64,000 nt of DNA, from the NCBI RefSeq assembly GCF_002278135.3, contig NZ_CP029425.2, forward strand, positions 6,920,001-6,984,000. Reading direction: 5' to 3'. Under the pieces are notes generated by a model. The model was given only the letters and a program-made list of their open reading frames with translations. It did not search any database and was not told the origin of the DNA. Below are positions 20,099-29,890 of this stretch, one piece after another. Position 1 is the stretch's first letter, and every line of letters starts with the position of its first letter. Source of the stretch: Bradyrhizobium ottawaense (GTDB lineage Bacteria; Pseudomonadota; Alphaproteobacteria; Rhizobiales; Xanthobacteraceae). The position numbers and the translations under genes are program-made.

Positions 20099-21388
20099 TC
20101 AGCTCCCCTGCGCATGCAGCCGCACCGGCAGCGCGCGGAACGTCCGAAGGAACGCCGAGGGCTCCCGGGTCGGCTGCCCGGCAAATGCCAGCGTGGGGAA
20201 GCGGGCCTGGATCCGCGGCAGGCTCTCGGCCAACTGCACCCGGGCCAGTTGCGCACCGAGGCAGAAGTGAATGCCGTGGCCGAAGCTCAGCATGATCTTC
20301 CCGTCGGTCGACATGCCTGGACTGGTGCCGTAGAACCGCGCGGGATCGAAGCGATCGGGATCGGCGAAGGCGTCCGGGTCGCGATTGCCGGACGCGATCA
20401 GCACGCGCACGTCCGCGTTCTTCGGAATCACCACGCCGCCCAGTTCGATGTCGCGCTGGGCGATACGCGGGATGGAGCTGAACATAACGGGCGCGTCGCA
20501 GCGCAGGACTTCTTCGACGAATGCCTTCACCCCCACGGCGTCTCCCTGCAGCCAGTGCCGCTGTTCGGGATACGCCAGCATCGCCAGGACCGCATGGTCG
20601 ATGCTCGCAGCAGTGGTGACGAAACCGCCCAGCAGCATGCCCCACAGCATGCTGATCAACTCCGCATCCGACAGTGTGTCGGCATCGTCGTCATGTGCGC
20701 CGACCAGCATCGACACGATGTCGCGGCGGGGATCGGTGCGCTTGCGCTGTATGAGGTCGCCGAAGTAGGCCCGCACCCTGGCGCTGGCCACGTCCGCCGC
20801 GGCGAGCTGGGGATCGCTGGCGTGTGGGCCCAGGCCTTCCAGAATGGCGCCGATGCCGGCAGCGAGCTCGAACATGTCGTCTTGGGGCATGCCGAACAGT
20901 TCGGCGAAAACCAGCATGGGCAAGGCCAGCGCGAATTCCCGATGCAGGTCCACCGGCTCCCCGCGCTCCAGCGCGGGCGTTATGCCGTCCAGGCGCGCTG
21001 CGACGATGCGCGCGATGCTCGGCCGCAGGTTGTCGATCTGGCCCATGGTGAAATCGCGCGAGATCAGCCGGCGCAGACGCGTATGCGTCGGTGGGTCCTT
21101 CATCGCTAGCGTGGACGCCAACAGATTGAGCGACGGGCTGGTCGCCGCACGCGAGAAATAGCGCGCCAGTTCGCCGGGCGCCGGACCCCGAAACGCATCG
21201 CCCGTGGCCTTGAGCGCCCAGTAGATGTCGGCGTGGCGGCTCAACAAAAAGAGGCCCGACGCCGCGCGATGCACCGGATCGTGCTCGCGCAACCATCGCA
21301 TGAACGGATACGGGTCGTGGATGCACGCTGGCGACGCCAGTTCGGCGAAGGCGTCCCGGCATGCTGCCGTGGTTTCTTGCACGTCCAT
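20099..21388 (-). CDS. cyp114: Cytochrome P450 CYP114
   Basis: In characterised rhizobial operons CYP114 with its ferredoxin converts ent-kaurenoic acid derivatives to GA12-aldehyde (B-ring contraction). The I-helix [15 protein letters not shown], the ExxR helix [10 protein letters not shown] and the haem loop [20 protein letters not shown] are all present. The I-helix lacks the usual acidic-Thr pair (GFVTT in place of GHETT), a feature to note for an unusual rearrangement. The start is ATG 21388; the upstream in-frame extension overlaps the end of CYP112 and is rejected. 429 aa, intact. Confidence 0.92.
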   Translation of the reverse strand: MDVQETTAACRDAFAELASPACIHDPYPFMRWLREHDPVHRAASGLFLLSRHADIYWALKATGDAFRGPAPGELARYFSRAATSPSLNLLASTLAMKDPPTHTRLRRLISRDFTMGQIDNLRPSIARIVAARLDGITPALERGEPVDLHREFALALPMLVFAELFGMPQDDMFELAAGIGAILEGLGPHASDPQLAAADVASARVRAYFGDLIQRKRTDPRRDIVSMLVGAHDDDADTLSDAELISMLWGMLLGGFVTTAASIDHAVLAMLAYPEQRHWLQGDAVGVKAFVEEVLRCDAPVMFSSIPRIAQRDIELGGVVIPKNADVRVLIASGNRDPDAFADPDRFDPARFYGTSPGMSTDGKIMLSFGHGIHFCLGAQLARVQLAESLPRIQARFPTLAFAGQPTREPSAFLRTFRALPVRLHAQGS

Positions 21389-21471
21389 CCTGGTTACCTG
21401 TTGGCGGGCTGATCTGACCGGCGCGCGGCAGATTCCGGAGAAGATCGAGATCGCCCGTGGCGTCCGCGACA

Positions 21472-22677
21472 TCACCAGAGCACCGGGAACTGCTCGAACC
21501 CGCCCGTGATGATCTCCTTGCGCAACTTCAGTTGTTCCGGCGCCACGGCCAGGCGCAGCGCGGGAAGGCGCTGGAAGATCGAACCGAACACCACCTTGAG
21601 CTCCAGCCTGGCCAGCGCCACGCCGATGCACGCGTGCGGCCCGTAGGAAAAAGCCAGGTGCGGCTTTTCCTGGCGTTCGATATCGAAGATTTCCGGGTCG
21701 TCGAAATGGTGCGGATCGAACGACGTTGCCGGCAGGCCGACCAGCACCTTGCTCTCCGCGGGAATATGCTCGCCCGCGATGGTCACGTCGGTCCTCGGAT
21801 AGCGCATGATGCCATCCCAGCCCGCGCCCGGCGGGTACATGCGCAGGATTTCCTCTACCGCCTTGTCGACCAGGGACGGATCGCCGACCAGGCGTTCGCG
21901 CTGTTGCGGATGGCGGAACATGGCTAGCAGGCCGAATTCGATCTGTGCGACGGTGCTCTCGTGCCCCGCCACCAGCATGCCCGCCGCCAGGCCAACCGCC
22001 TCTTCCTCGCTCGCCTTGCCCTGGTCGACCGCAGCGAGCAGATCCGTCAGCAGGTTGTCGTCCGGATCCTGGCGCTTGTCGCGCATCTTGCCGCGAATGT
22101 AGGCGCGCAGTTCTTCCCAGGCCAGGCGGGACGCGCTGCGCGGGCCGCTTTCATGCTGGTGCGTCATCACCTCATCGGACAGCCCGGCGAAAAAGGCGTG
22201 ATCCTCGTAGAGCACGCCCATCAGCGCGCTGATGACCATGGCCGGAAGCGGAAAGGAGAGGTGGCGCCGCAGGTCGGCGGGCTGGGGCTGGGCCGCCAGC
22301 GTCTCGAACAAGTGCGCGGCGATCGCTTCGACCTGCGGCACGAGCAGCTTCACCCTGCGGTTACTGAAGGCCGGCGCCACGATCGCGCGTAGCCGGGCAT
22401 GCTCGCGCCCCTCGTGCGAGACCAGCCACCCCGGCGAACCGAGAATCACCGAATCCGGGGTGAATGCCGCCGGCGGCATTCCCGCGGGCCGGAACGCCGC
22501 GTCGGACAGCACCGCCTTGGCCTCGTCATAGCCTGTCACCCACCAGCCTTCGTGCCCGGAGGGGAAGCGCACGCGGTGGATCGGACCGCTGGCGCGTAGC
22601 GCCAACATCTCGGGCGAGGGCTCGATGTGATCGACGCGCCACATCGGCAGCGTCGGCAAGGGTTGTTGTTCGGACAT
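21472..22677 (-). CDS. cyp112: Cytochrome P450 CYP112
   Basis: The 20-oxidase of bacterial gibberellin synthesis, taking GA12 to GA9 by successive oxidation and loss of C-20. Motifs: I-helix [16 protein letters not shown]-helix [10 protein letters not shown], haem loop [19 protein letters not shown]. 401 aa, intact. It is the first complete gene of the operon and is separated from CYP114 by 83 bp. Its start is 14 bp downstream of the stop of the CYP115 fragment, so it may rely on the old CYP115 leader for transcription. Confidence 0.92.
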   Translation of the reverse strand: MSEQQPLPTLPMWRVDHIEPSPEMLALRASGPIHRVRFPSGHEGWWVTGYDEAKAVLSDAAFRPAGMPPAAFTPDSVILGSPGWLVSHEGREHARLRAIVAPAFSNRRVKLLVPQVEAIAAHLFETLAAQPQPADLRRHLSFPLPAMVISALMGVLYEDHAFFAGLSDEVMTHQHESGPRSASRLAWEELRAYIRGKMRDKRQDPDDNLLTDLLAAVDQGKASEEEAVGLAAGMLVAGHESTVAQIEFGLLAMFRHPQQRERLVGDPSLVDKAVEEILRMYPPGAGWDGIMRYPRTDVTIAGEHIPAESKVLVGLPATSFDPHHFDDPEIFDIERQEKPHLAFSYGPHACIGVALARLELKVVFGSIFQRLPALRLAVAPEQLKLRKEIITGGFEQFPVLW

Positions 22678-22693
22678 GGTGGCACTTCACTCT

Positions 22694-23000
22694 CTAAGCG
22701 ATGGAAGGGCGGAAGGTGACCGGCAGGCGCTGCGGGCAGCGAATGATGTAAGACGGCATGTAGACGACGTCCTCCGCGGCGATGGTCAGCGCCAGATGCT
22801 CCAGCCGCACGAACAGCGCGGGGAAGGCGCAGCCCAATTCTAGACGCGCCAGCGCTGCGCCCAGGCAGAAATGCGGCCCCTGGCCGAACGACAGGTGCGG
22901 GTTGCGCCGCCGGGTGACATCGAACCTGTCGGCATCGCCATAGATCGACTGACCGTACGGATTGGTGAAGGAGGTTCGACCGTGCCCCCGATGTGTCCGC
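22694..23000 (-). pseudogene. CYP115 fragment (C-terminal end of a P450)
   Basis: The trace contains only the last quarter of a P450: FTNPYGQSIYGDADRFDVTR, the haem loop NPHLSFGQGPHFCLGAALAR, and a normal C-terminus ending at 22694. The substrate-binding, I-helix and ExxR parts are absent. Its place immediately before CYP112 is where full-length CYP115 (GA9 3-oxidase, making GA4) sits in the few bacteria that have it, and truncated CYP115 is typical of rhizobia. The homology fades at about 23000. Confidence 0.8.
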
Positions 23001-23394
23001 CAATATAGCCTCCGGACCAGTCCCACACCGTGAACAGAGCAAATCGCGTGCCGAAGTGAATTCGCAGGCTCAGCAGGCACTACATAGCTGCGCGTAGTGT
23101 CAGGTTTCTGGCATTCAGTCTCAATGCCGACAACGGGCGCAGCAAGTGCCCGACAAAGGCCTGCTCTCGCGCTGAATGTGCGGGGCAGCCCTTGCGCGAA
23201 ATTTCAAGCATCTGGATTGGCTGCAGCAGGTGTGGTTCGCCGGAAACCACTCCGATGCCGCCGGGGTCATCGAACGCGATCGCGTCAGCCTGTCCGGAGG
23301 GCAAGACCTCGCCGCCTTCGTGGCTCTGGTTACCTAGATGCGGAAGCTCGGGGACGGGGCGCGGTCGCAGCGTCACGATGCCGGGAGTGGACTG
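23001..23394. other. Upstream flank of the gibberellin operon, no gene recognised
   Basis: Short frames on both strands lack family patterns. The operon promoter probably lies here or inside the CYP115 fossil; I could not point to a convincing -24/-12 or -35/-10 pair. Confidence 0.4.
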
Positions 23395-23669
23395 AGCGCG
23401 AGCTAGATAAGGCGATTCAAGCTATCCTTGAGGGGGTGCCGGCAGCGAAGTTGAAGGACAAGATCGGCACTCTGGAAGCACGCAAGCATGAGCGTCTGCT
23501 CAAGGCCGTGCAGCAGCGCCTTGATGCAAACACAGAGGCGATGCGCCAGCATCGCGAGACAGTCGAGCATCCGTTCGGCACGATAAGGCTCGCATGGGAG
23601 CGACGCAATTCTTGAACCAAACGCTTCCAAAAGTAGCTACGGAGATGCCTCTCGGTTCTGGCCTTTAGC
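23395..23669 (+). pseudogene. Chimeric scrap: recombinase tail joined to IS1182-type transposase end
   Basis: The first 25 codons (ELDKAIQAILEGVPAAKLKD) look like the extreme C-terminus of a large serine recombinase. The same frame then becomes HERLLKAVQQRLDANTEAMR and RETVEHPFGTI, the C-terminal signature of IS1182-type transposases, with a frame change near 23588 leading to ARMGATQFLNQTLPKVATEM. Both parents are severely truncated. The IS5 copy 2 begins 14 bases later. Confidence 0.6.
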
Positions 23670-23682
23670 GTAGGGCGCATTA

Positions 23683-24516
23683 GGGTCTGTACCTAAATAG
23701 CGCCACGTGATTCTCTTGCCTACGTGTTGATTCGGGGGCGAGAGAATGCGCGCTGGTTTGTTTTGGCTGAACGACAGGCAATGGGCGCGTATCGAACCGC
23801 ATCTGCCGAGGGGACTGACGGGGCCGGATCGGGACGACGACCGACGCATCGTCAGCGGCATCATTCACATGCTGCAATCGGGTGCACGATGGCGTGATTG
23901 TCCACGTGAATACGGCCCTTACACGACGATCTACAATCGCTTCAATCGCTGGGCCAAGCGAGGACGATGGTGCGCAATCTTCGAAGCGCTGGCCAAGCCT
24001 GGCGAAGACGGCGTCGTACTGTCGCTCGACTCGACCTCGATTAAAGCTCACCGGTGTGCCTCCGGCGGAAAAGGGGGGAGCACAATCAAGCAATCGGCCG
24101 CTCGCGCGGAGGCCGCACGACAAAAATCCATGCGCTGAGCGATCCGCTCTGCCGGCCGGTCGTCCTGCATCTGACTCCAGGCCAGGATGCCGATGTCGCT
24201 GCGGCTCCCGATGTCCTGGCGCTCGCGCCACCCATGAGCGTGCTCCTCGCCGACAAAGGGTATGATGGCGACAAGCTTCGCGGCGAAATCATTCGTCGTG
24301 GCGCCAAGCCCGTAATCCCCAATAAATCTAACCGTGTCGTCATCCATCGCTTCAACAAACGCGCCTACAAAGGACGAAATGTCATCGAACGCTGCTTTTG
24401 CAGGCTCAAGGACTTCCGGCGCATCGCCACGCGATATGACAAGCTCGCCCGTAATTTTTTGGCCGCTGTTCATCTCGCCGCTCTCGTCGCATATTGGCTC
24501 AATTGAGTCTGGACCC
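23683..24516 (+). mobile_element. IS5-family insertion sequence, copy 2
   Basis: 834 bp, opposite in orientation to copies 1 and 3, flanked by TA on each side (23681-23682, 24517-24518). A few substitutions set it apart (for example DADVAAAPD and GEIIRRG in the transposase). Confidence 0.9.
23746..24506 (+). CDS. IS5-family transposase, copy 2, two overlapping frames
   Basis: ORF A 23746-24138 and ORF B 24054-24506 overlap at the AAAAGGGGGG slippage run. DDE residues are as in copy 1. Both frames are open. Confidence 0.88.
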
Positions 24517-24750
24517 TAGATTAGCGACCAGCGCCGGGGTGCATTCTGTGGCGCCGCCCGCAGCGGCGCAATCGCTGGAGTCGCGCCCCTCAGGTCCTGC
24601 AGGGAGAGCTGGCCCCGGTTGTTTGGACAGCGCCGCGCTGGATTTAAGTGGATTCCTGCCGGGTTATGCTGAACGCGGGGCTTTACGATTTTGTCGTTGC
24701 GTCGGGAGGGCGTAGCCCGACCAGAGCGACGACAAAATCGTCGGCGACGG

Positions 24751-25578
24751 TCATGCGGCCATCACCATAGCTTGCGTGCCGAAGTAAGCCTCGTCGGGCG
24801 TGCGCCCGTCAAGGCTCGAGTGAGGGCGTCCCTGATTGTAGAAGGCCAGATACTTGGCAATTGACGCTCGCGCCTCGGACACGCTGTCGTAGGCGCGGAG
24901 ATAAACTTCTTCGTATTTGACCGTGCGCCAGAGCCGCTCGACAAACACGTTGTCGCGCCAGGCGCCCTTGCCGTCCATGCTGATGGCGATCTTCGCGTCC
25001 AGCAGCACATCGGTGAACTCGAGGCTGGTGAACTGGCTGCCCTGATCCGTGTTGAAAATCTCGGGCCTGCCGTGCTTCGCCAACGCCTCCTGGACCGCTT
25101 GGACGCAGAAGGCCGCCTCCATTGTGATCGAGACGCGATGGGCCAGGACCCGTCGGCTGAACACATCGACGACCGCCGCGAGATAGACGAAGCCACGCCG
25201 CATCGGAATGTAGGTGATGTCCATTGCCCACGCATGGTCGGGCCGCTCGATCTTCAATCCGCGCAACAGGTACGGGTAGATCTTGTGACCCGGAGCCGGC
25301 TTGCTCGTGTTCGGGCGACGATAGACCGCCTCGATCCCCATGCGCTTCATCAGCGTCGCGATGTGGCGGCGACCGGCGTATACCCCCTCCCGCCGCAGCA
25401 ACGATCGCAGCATCCGCGCTCCCGCGAAGGGATAATCGAGATGCAGCTCATCGAGCCGACGCATCAAGGCAAGGTCCTCGGCCGAAACTGGCCGAGGTTC
25501 ATAGTAGACCGTGCTGCGAGCCAGCTTCAGGACCTTCGCCTGGCGCACGATAGAAAGATCATGACCGCGGTCGATCAT
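24751..25578 (-). CDS. IS3-family transposase OrfB, copy A
   Basis: A 275-aa integrase-core protein. HTH-like N-terminus LARSTVYYEPRP, then HARMLRS-type linker, catalytic motifs WAMDITYIP, FNTDQGSQFTS and DNVFVERLWRTVKYEEVY, and C-terminal YNQGRPHSSLDGRTPDEAYF. The start overlaps the OrfA stop by 4 bases (ATGA), where IS3 elements usually shift frame to make the OrfAB fusion. It differs from copy B at a few positions (RAYDS here, RVYDS in B). Confidence 0.9.
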   Translation of the reverse strand: MIDRGHDLSIVRQAKVLKLARSTVYYEPRPVSAEDLALMRRLDELHLDYPFAGARMLRSLLRREGVYAGRRHIATLMKRMGIEAVYRRPNTSKPAPGHKIYPYLLRGLKIERPDHAWAMDITYIPMRRGFVYLAAVVDVFSRRVLAHRVSITMEAAFCVQAVQEALAKHGRPEIFNTDQGSQFTSLEFTDVLLDAKIAISMDGKGAWRDNVFVERLWRTVKYEEVYLRAYDSVSEARASIAKYLAFYNQGRPHSSLDGRTPDEAYFGTQAMVMAA

Positions 25579-25880
25579 CGCTTTGCGCTCAGCAGGCCCG
25601 CCTTGGTGAGCGCGCCGGACAAAAAATCGTTTTCCAACGCCAGCTCGCCGATCTTGGCATGTAACGCCTTCAAATCGACCGGCGTCTCGGCCGATGTCTT
25701 GTCATGCCCAAACACGCCGGCGGCGCCTTCCAGGAGCTGGTTTTTCCAGATCGTGATCTGGTTCGGATGAACATCAAACAGTTGCGCCAGCTCCGCCAGT
25801 GTCTTGTCTCCTTTGACCGCAGCCAAAGCAACCTTCGCCTTGAATGCCGGAGAATGCGTCCGGCGGCTCTTCTTCGTCAT
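25575..25880 (-). CDS. IS3-family transposase OrfA, copy A
   Basis: A 101-aa DNA-binding subunit with a helix-turn-helix (KTLAELAQLFDVHPNQITIW) and a leucine-zipper-like end (LKALHAKIGELALENDFLSG). The start at 25880 (MTKKSRRTHSPAF) matches IS3 relatives; a longer frame upstream is ignored. Confidence 0.88.
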   Translation of the reverse strand: MTKKSRRTHSPAFKAKVALAAVKGDKTLAELAQLFDVHPNQITIWKNQLLEGAAGVFGHDKTSAETPVDLKALHAKIGELALENDFLSGALTKAGLLSAKR

Positions 25881-26163
25881 CTTCGCTCCTGATTCGCAGC
25901 AAGAATCCTCGCCGCTGTCAGGCAGAAAACCCACTCAAGCTACTGTCCGAATTTGCGGGGCCAGCTCTAACCATCGTGTCGCCTGTTCCCATCCTAAGGG
26001 CGAAAGCGAAGAGGAAGGCATCGGGAGTTACGAGTGGGGCTTCGGTTTGAGCGAGTGGGTAAAGTCCGGCCTTTCGTCCCAAGTGCGTGCGCAGATTGAG
26101 GGGTATCTCTGTTGGCCGCTGCGGAGCTTTAGCGTAGGGTTCCCTAAAAGGGAGGCTGAATAG

Positions 26164-26733
26164 ATGCTTACGTCGCCGACGGTTGGATTCGTTAGGACTT
26201 GGCAGGAGGAGTCTAAGCGCTGGACATACACCCTCACAACTTTACTGGGGGATTGGTTGAATCAGGCAGAGAGGCAATTCGGCACGCGTGATCGGAGCTG
26301 GACGATCCTTGGAATTGAGGTGGGAGGCCCTCGCCCTGGTGTTTGGTTTCCGCAGTACTCGCAGGAAAGCAGATGCGTGGTGATTCATCTGAGCGACACT
26401 TGTCAGTCGAATGAAGAGCAAGCGCGTTTCGAACTGTCTCAGGAAATAGTGCACCTCCTTACCCCGAACGGGGGTGGCGCCGCCCTTAACATTGAGGAGG
26501 GAATTGCCACCCTGTTTGCAAACCTGGTTGGGCCAAGGCACGTGAACGCCCCTTCTTATGTGAAGGTGTTGGGCTATGTGGAGGAACTTCTGAAGATTGA
26601 CCCGGAGGCGATCATTAAGCTGCGAGCGAATAGCGATAGGTTTCAGGATTTCACTCCGGAGTTTATCCAGAAGCGGGTTACAGGCGTGTCTGATCAGCTA
26701 GCCTCCGACCTTTGCACGCCCTATCGGGACTAG
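26164..26733 (+). CDS. Hypothetical protein with degenerate zinc-peptidase motif (189 aa)
   Basis: In the centre of the protein, FELSQEIVHLLTPNGGGAAL, then EEGIATLFANLV, follows the pattern of small zinc metallopeptidases (HExxH, then a Glu-containing helix with EEGxAT). The first His is replaced by Gln (QEIVH), so catalysis by the usual mechanism is doubtful. There is no signal peptide. It stops in a TAG that is part of the CTAG target site of the IS701 element. Before that insertion the next gene was the ChaC-like gene at 29066, about 45 bases on. Confidence 0.55.
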   Translation: MLTSPTVGFVRTWQEESKRWTYTLTTLLGDWLNQAERQFGTRDRSWTILGIEVGGPRPGVWFPQYSQESRCVVIHLSDTCQSNEEQARFELSQEIVHLLTPNGGGAALNIEEGIATLFANLVGPRHVNAPSYVKVLGYVEELLKIDPEAIIKLRANSDRFQDFTPEFIQKRVTGVSDQLASDLCTPYRD

Positions 26734-28180
26734 CACTACTTTGGCAGAATGTGTTTTGGCCGCTGTTTTTCAAGAATTTGCTTTCGGCAATATGGGCATT
26801 GCTGAGACGGCGGCCGAAGGATGAGATCGACGATGGCGTGACGTACGGCGGGCATGGTTGGCTGGGGCGGAGGCCCGTTGATTCTTTTTTTTCCGCCCCG
26901 CGTGTGCGAGGCGACGATGTTGCAGGAAGGCGTAGGCGATCATTGTCATCAGGGCGTGGCGATGAAGACCCCGCCATGATCGCCCTTCGAAGTGATCAAG
27001 TCCGAGCTCCTCCTTCAACTGCTGATGCGCTTGCTCACAAATCCACCGTGCCTTGATGGTGGTTGCCAGCGTGCGCAGATCCGTCATCGCCGGAAGATTG
27101 GCGAGATAGTATTTCTTCTCTCCCGAGGCGCGTTGCTCGCCAATGAGCCAGGCTTCGTCGCCTGGGAGATGCTGCTGACCTTTATCCCATATCCGCTGCG
27201 GAGGGCCGTCGGCGGTCCGGACACGGAGAGCAGCAAATCGGGCTTTGAGCCGACCTTTCGTCCCGCTACGCCAACTCACGGTTTTCCATTTGGCGCTGGC
27301 CAACATTTGTTCTGCCGCAATCGATAAGATATCGGGCACGTGGTGCTTTCGTGGTTTCCCGCGGACTTTGGTAATCGGCCAAATGAGCTTCACATCGACC
27401 GGATATACTTTCAGGTGCCGAGGGATGCCGACAGCCCAGGCCAGCCCGCGCTCTGTTAGCCCTTGTCGAAACGGTGCGCTGAGGCCGTATCCTGCATCCG
27501 CCAGCACACATCCAAAGCGCACGTTGGCTGCCATCGCGCGGTCAATCTCGGCCAAAGCAATCTCCGGCTTGGACCGTGGCGTTCGGTGTTCGACTGGCAC
27601 GCGAGCGCGCTTCAAACGAGACATGTCGCTTGTCCAACTGTCAGGCAGAAAGAGACGTAACGCGACCATTACTGGCACTTCGCCGCGCGCAAGCGTTAAA
27701 GACACCAGCGTTTGGCAATTTGCCGTTTTACCGAGAGCCGACGCGTATTGAGCCGCAACACCGACCGAGCGCTCACCCTTCTTCGGCAGTGAGGTGTCAT
27801 CAATAACCAGCACCGCATCGTTGCCGCCGACAAGTCGGTCCGCCTGGTTGAGCAGCTCTGTCTCCAGCGGCGTCGCGTCCCAGACACCGTCCGCAATGAA
27901 ATGGTGCAACTGGTCGTAGTTGCTCATGGCAAGGCGTTCCGCCATCGGCTGAACGCTCTTGCGATCGCCAGGACCTATCAGTCCCGCAACATACAGAGGG
28001 CACATCCGCTGCCGGGTCTTATGACCCAGCCGGTCCAAGAACGGCATCAGCCAGCGTTCAAGTTCGTCTTCCCATCCCGGCATGGTCAGCCCTCCAAGAG
28101 CCGACCATCCATGAATCATTGAAAAATTGATTCGGGAATCCTATAAAACGCGACAAAATCAAAAATCTGCCAAAGTAGTG
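26734..28180 (-). mobile_element. IS701-family insertion sequence
   Basis: Inverted ends CACTACTTTGGCAGA (26734-26748 and 28166-28180). The left flank is CTAG (26730-26733). The right flank reads CTAG as well once IS5 copy 3 is removed (CTA at 28181-28183, G at 29020). A 4-bp YTAR duplication is the family rule. Confidence 0.85.
26770..28083 (-). CDS. IS701-family transposase
   Basis: A DDE transposase of about 437 aa. The start MPGWEDELERWLMPFLDRLG is a family hallmark. Catalytic region 1 is VLVIDDTSLPKKGERSVGVA, region 2 VLADAGYGLSAPFRQGL, and the Glu region CEQAHQQLKEELGLDHFEGR. The C-terminal Arg/Ser-rich tail is common in relatives. A longer start at 28119 is possible. The frame is intact. 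Confidence 0.88.
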   Translation of the reverse strand: MPGWEDELERWLMPFLDRLGHKTRQRMCPLYVAGLIGPGDRKSVQPMAERLAMSNYDQLHHFIADGVWDATPLETELLNQADRLVGGNDAVLVIDDTSLPKKGERSVGVAAQYASALGKTANCQTLVSLTLARGEVPVMVALRLFLPDSWTSDMSRLKRARVPVEHRTPRSKPEIALAEIDRAMAANVRFGCVLADAGYGLSAPFRQGLTERGLAWAVGIPRHLKVYPVDVKLIWPITKVRGKPRKHHVPDILSIAAEQMLASAKWKTVSWRSGTKGRLKARFAALRVRTADGPPQRIWDKGQQHLPGDEAWLIGEQRASGEKKYYLANLPAMTDLRTLATTIKARWICEQAHQQLKEELGLDHFEGRSWRGLHRHALMTMIAYAFLQHRRLAHAGRKKKNQRASAPANHARRTSRHRRSHPSAAVSAMPILPKANS

Positions 28181-28183
28181 CTA

Positions 28184-29017
28184 GGGTCCAGACTCAATTG
28201 AGCCAATATGCGACGAGAGCGGCGAGATGAACAGCGGCCAAAAAATTACGGGCGAGCTTGTCATATCGCGTGGCGATGCGCCGGAAGTCCTTGAGCCTGC
28301 AAAAGCAGCGTTCGATGACATTTCGTCCTTTGTAGGCGCGTTTGTTGAAGCGATGGATGACGACACGGTTAGATTTATTGGGGATTACGGGCTTGGCGCC
28401 ACGACGAATGATTGCGCCGCGAAGCTTGTCGCCATCATACCCTTTGTCGGCGAGGAGCACGCTCATGGGTGGCGCGAGCGCCAGGACATCGGGAGCCGCA
28501 GCGATATCGGCATCCTGGCCTGGAGTCAGATGCAGGACGACCGGCCGGCAGAGCGGATCGCTCAGCGCATGGATTTTTGTCGTGCGGCCTCCGCGCGAGC
28601 GGCCGATTGCTTGATTGTGCTCCCCCCTTTTCCGCCGGAGGCACACCGGTGAGCTTTAATCGAGGTCGAGTCGAGCGACAGTACGACGCCGTCTTCGCCA
28701 GGCTTGGCCAGCGCTTCGAAGATTGCGCACCATCGTCCTCGCTTGGCCCAGCGATTGAAGCGATTGTAGATCGTCGTGTAAGGGCCGTATTCACGTGGAC
28801 AATCACGCCATCGTGCACCCGATTGCAGCATGTGAATGATGCCGCTGACGATGCGTCGGTCGTCGTCCCGATCCGGCCCCGTCAGTCCCCTCGGCAGATG
28901 CGGTTCGATACGCGCCCATTGCCTGTCGTTCAGCCAAAACAAACCAGCGCGCATTCTCTCGCCCCCGAATCAACACGTAGGCAAGAGAATCACGTGGCGC
29001 TATTTAGGTACAGGCCC
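28184..29017 (-). mobile_element. IS5-family insertion sequence, copy 3
   Basis: 834 bp, same orientation as copy 1. It is inserted at the TA within the right-hand CTAG duplication of the IS701 element (TA at 28182-28183 and 29018-29019), so it arrived after that element. Confidence 0.9.
28194..28954 (-). CDS. IS5-family transposase, copy 3, two overlapping frames
   Basis: ORF A 28954-28562 and ORF B 28646-28194 overlap at the slippage run, as in the other copies. It is nearly identical to copy 1 (one visible residue change, CASGG here and CGSGG there). Confidence 0.88.
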
Positions 29018-29065
29018 TAGACTGGTGAGTATGCTGTTCGAGCAAACCTTGGCCCAGATGGAGGC

Positions 29066-29596
29066 GTGATCGTGGTCTGGGTCTTTGGCTTCGGGTCTCT
29101 CACCTTTGATGGATGGCAGTCCGAGTTCGGCTGCGCGGGGTCTCAGCGCGCAACGCTTCGTGGCTATCGTCGAACCTTCAATAAGAAGTCAGTGGTTAAC
29201 TGGGGGACCAAAGAGAACCCTGGCATCACGCTGAATCTGGAGCCGTTTGATGGGGCCAGCTGTGAGGGAGCCGCTTTTGAGTTTCCGGACAATGACAAAA
29301 TACCGGTCCTCTTACGTGCTCTGCGAAAAAGAGAAGCGTGTGATCCGACAGATCTGCAGGTGCTGTTGGCCGACGGGCGCTCGGTAGACGCCAAGGTATA
29401 CATCTATGAGGGAGTAAACCCGCTCGGTTCGACGATAAGCACTGCCAAGAAGGCAGAGATGATCCTCAAGGCCCGAGGCACTAGTGGCAGTGCACTGGAT
29501 TATGTGAGGAGGAATTTTGAAGGCCTGCACGATGTGGGTTTAGAAGATCCGGCCGTTACCGAGCTATGGCAAGCAGTGCAGGCTCTCCGGGGCTAG
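29066..29596 (+). CDS. ChaC-like gamma-glutamylcyclotransferase family protein
   Basis: The N-terminus VVWVFGFGSLTFDGWQSEFG matches the FGYGSL substrate-loop motif of the gamma-glutamylcyclotransferase fold, and TLRGYRRTFNKKSVVNWGTK and PGITLNLEP fit the next strands of ChaC-type proteins, which cleave glutathione or similar gamma-glutamyl compounds. 176 aa, cytosolic. The start is a GTG at 29066, preceded by GATGGAGGC. The catalytic Glu is plausibly in KREACDPTD or nearby but I cannot fix it. Originally the direct downstream neighbour of the 26164 gene. Confidence 0.65.
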   Translation: MIVVWVFGFGSLTFDGWQSEFGCAGSQRATLRGYRRTFNKKSVVNWGTKENPGITLNLEPFDGASCEGAAFEFPDNDKIPVLLRALRKREACDPTDLQVLLADGRSVDAKVYIYEGVNPLGSTISTAKKAEMILKARGTSGSALDYVRRNFEGLHDVGLEDPAVTELWQAVQALRG

Positions 29597-29890
29597 GATT
29601 TGCCTTTGAGGGTATGGGAGAGGGTATAGCTCCGGCAGATGAGCTCGGTAGCGAGGCGATAGCAGACCATCCGTCCCGGCTGGGGCCTCGTCAAGAATGC
29701 TGCCTCAAAGTGTGACATCTATCACATTCAGGCAGGTCTAAGTCGCTGATTTAGCACAAATGCTAGCACAGAAATATTTCTACGTTGATTTAGTGACGAT
29801 ATCTCAATTGCTTGCGTCGATTACCATCCGTCTCGAATCGTGGTGGCTTGGTCCTTAGAGAACCATGTCTCCCCTCGTCGCGAAAGAAGG
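29597..29890. other. Intergenic stretch between ChaC-like and cold-shock genes
   Basis: No gene. It holds the CRP-like palindrome at 29711-29726 and an AT-rich tract around 29750-29790. Confidence 0.5.
29711..29726. promoter_or_regulatory. CRP/FNR-type palindrome TGTGA-N6-TCACA
   Basis: TGTGACATCTATCACA is an exact match to the enterobacterial CRP consensus spacing. No promoter or start codon is obvious close by on either strand, so its role is unproven. Confidence 0.4.

Larger units (their letters stand above)
24605..25968 (-). mobile_element. IS3-family insertion sequence, copy A
   Basis: 1,364 bp with the inverted ends AGAGCTGGCCCCG. The identical-length copy B lies at 36789-38152 in the opposite orientation. 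I find no direct repeat flanking either copy, nor after mentally swapping ends for an inversion between them. Inside the right end is a large hairpin (see the shared palindrome at about 24686-24740). Confidence 0.88.
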
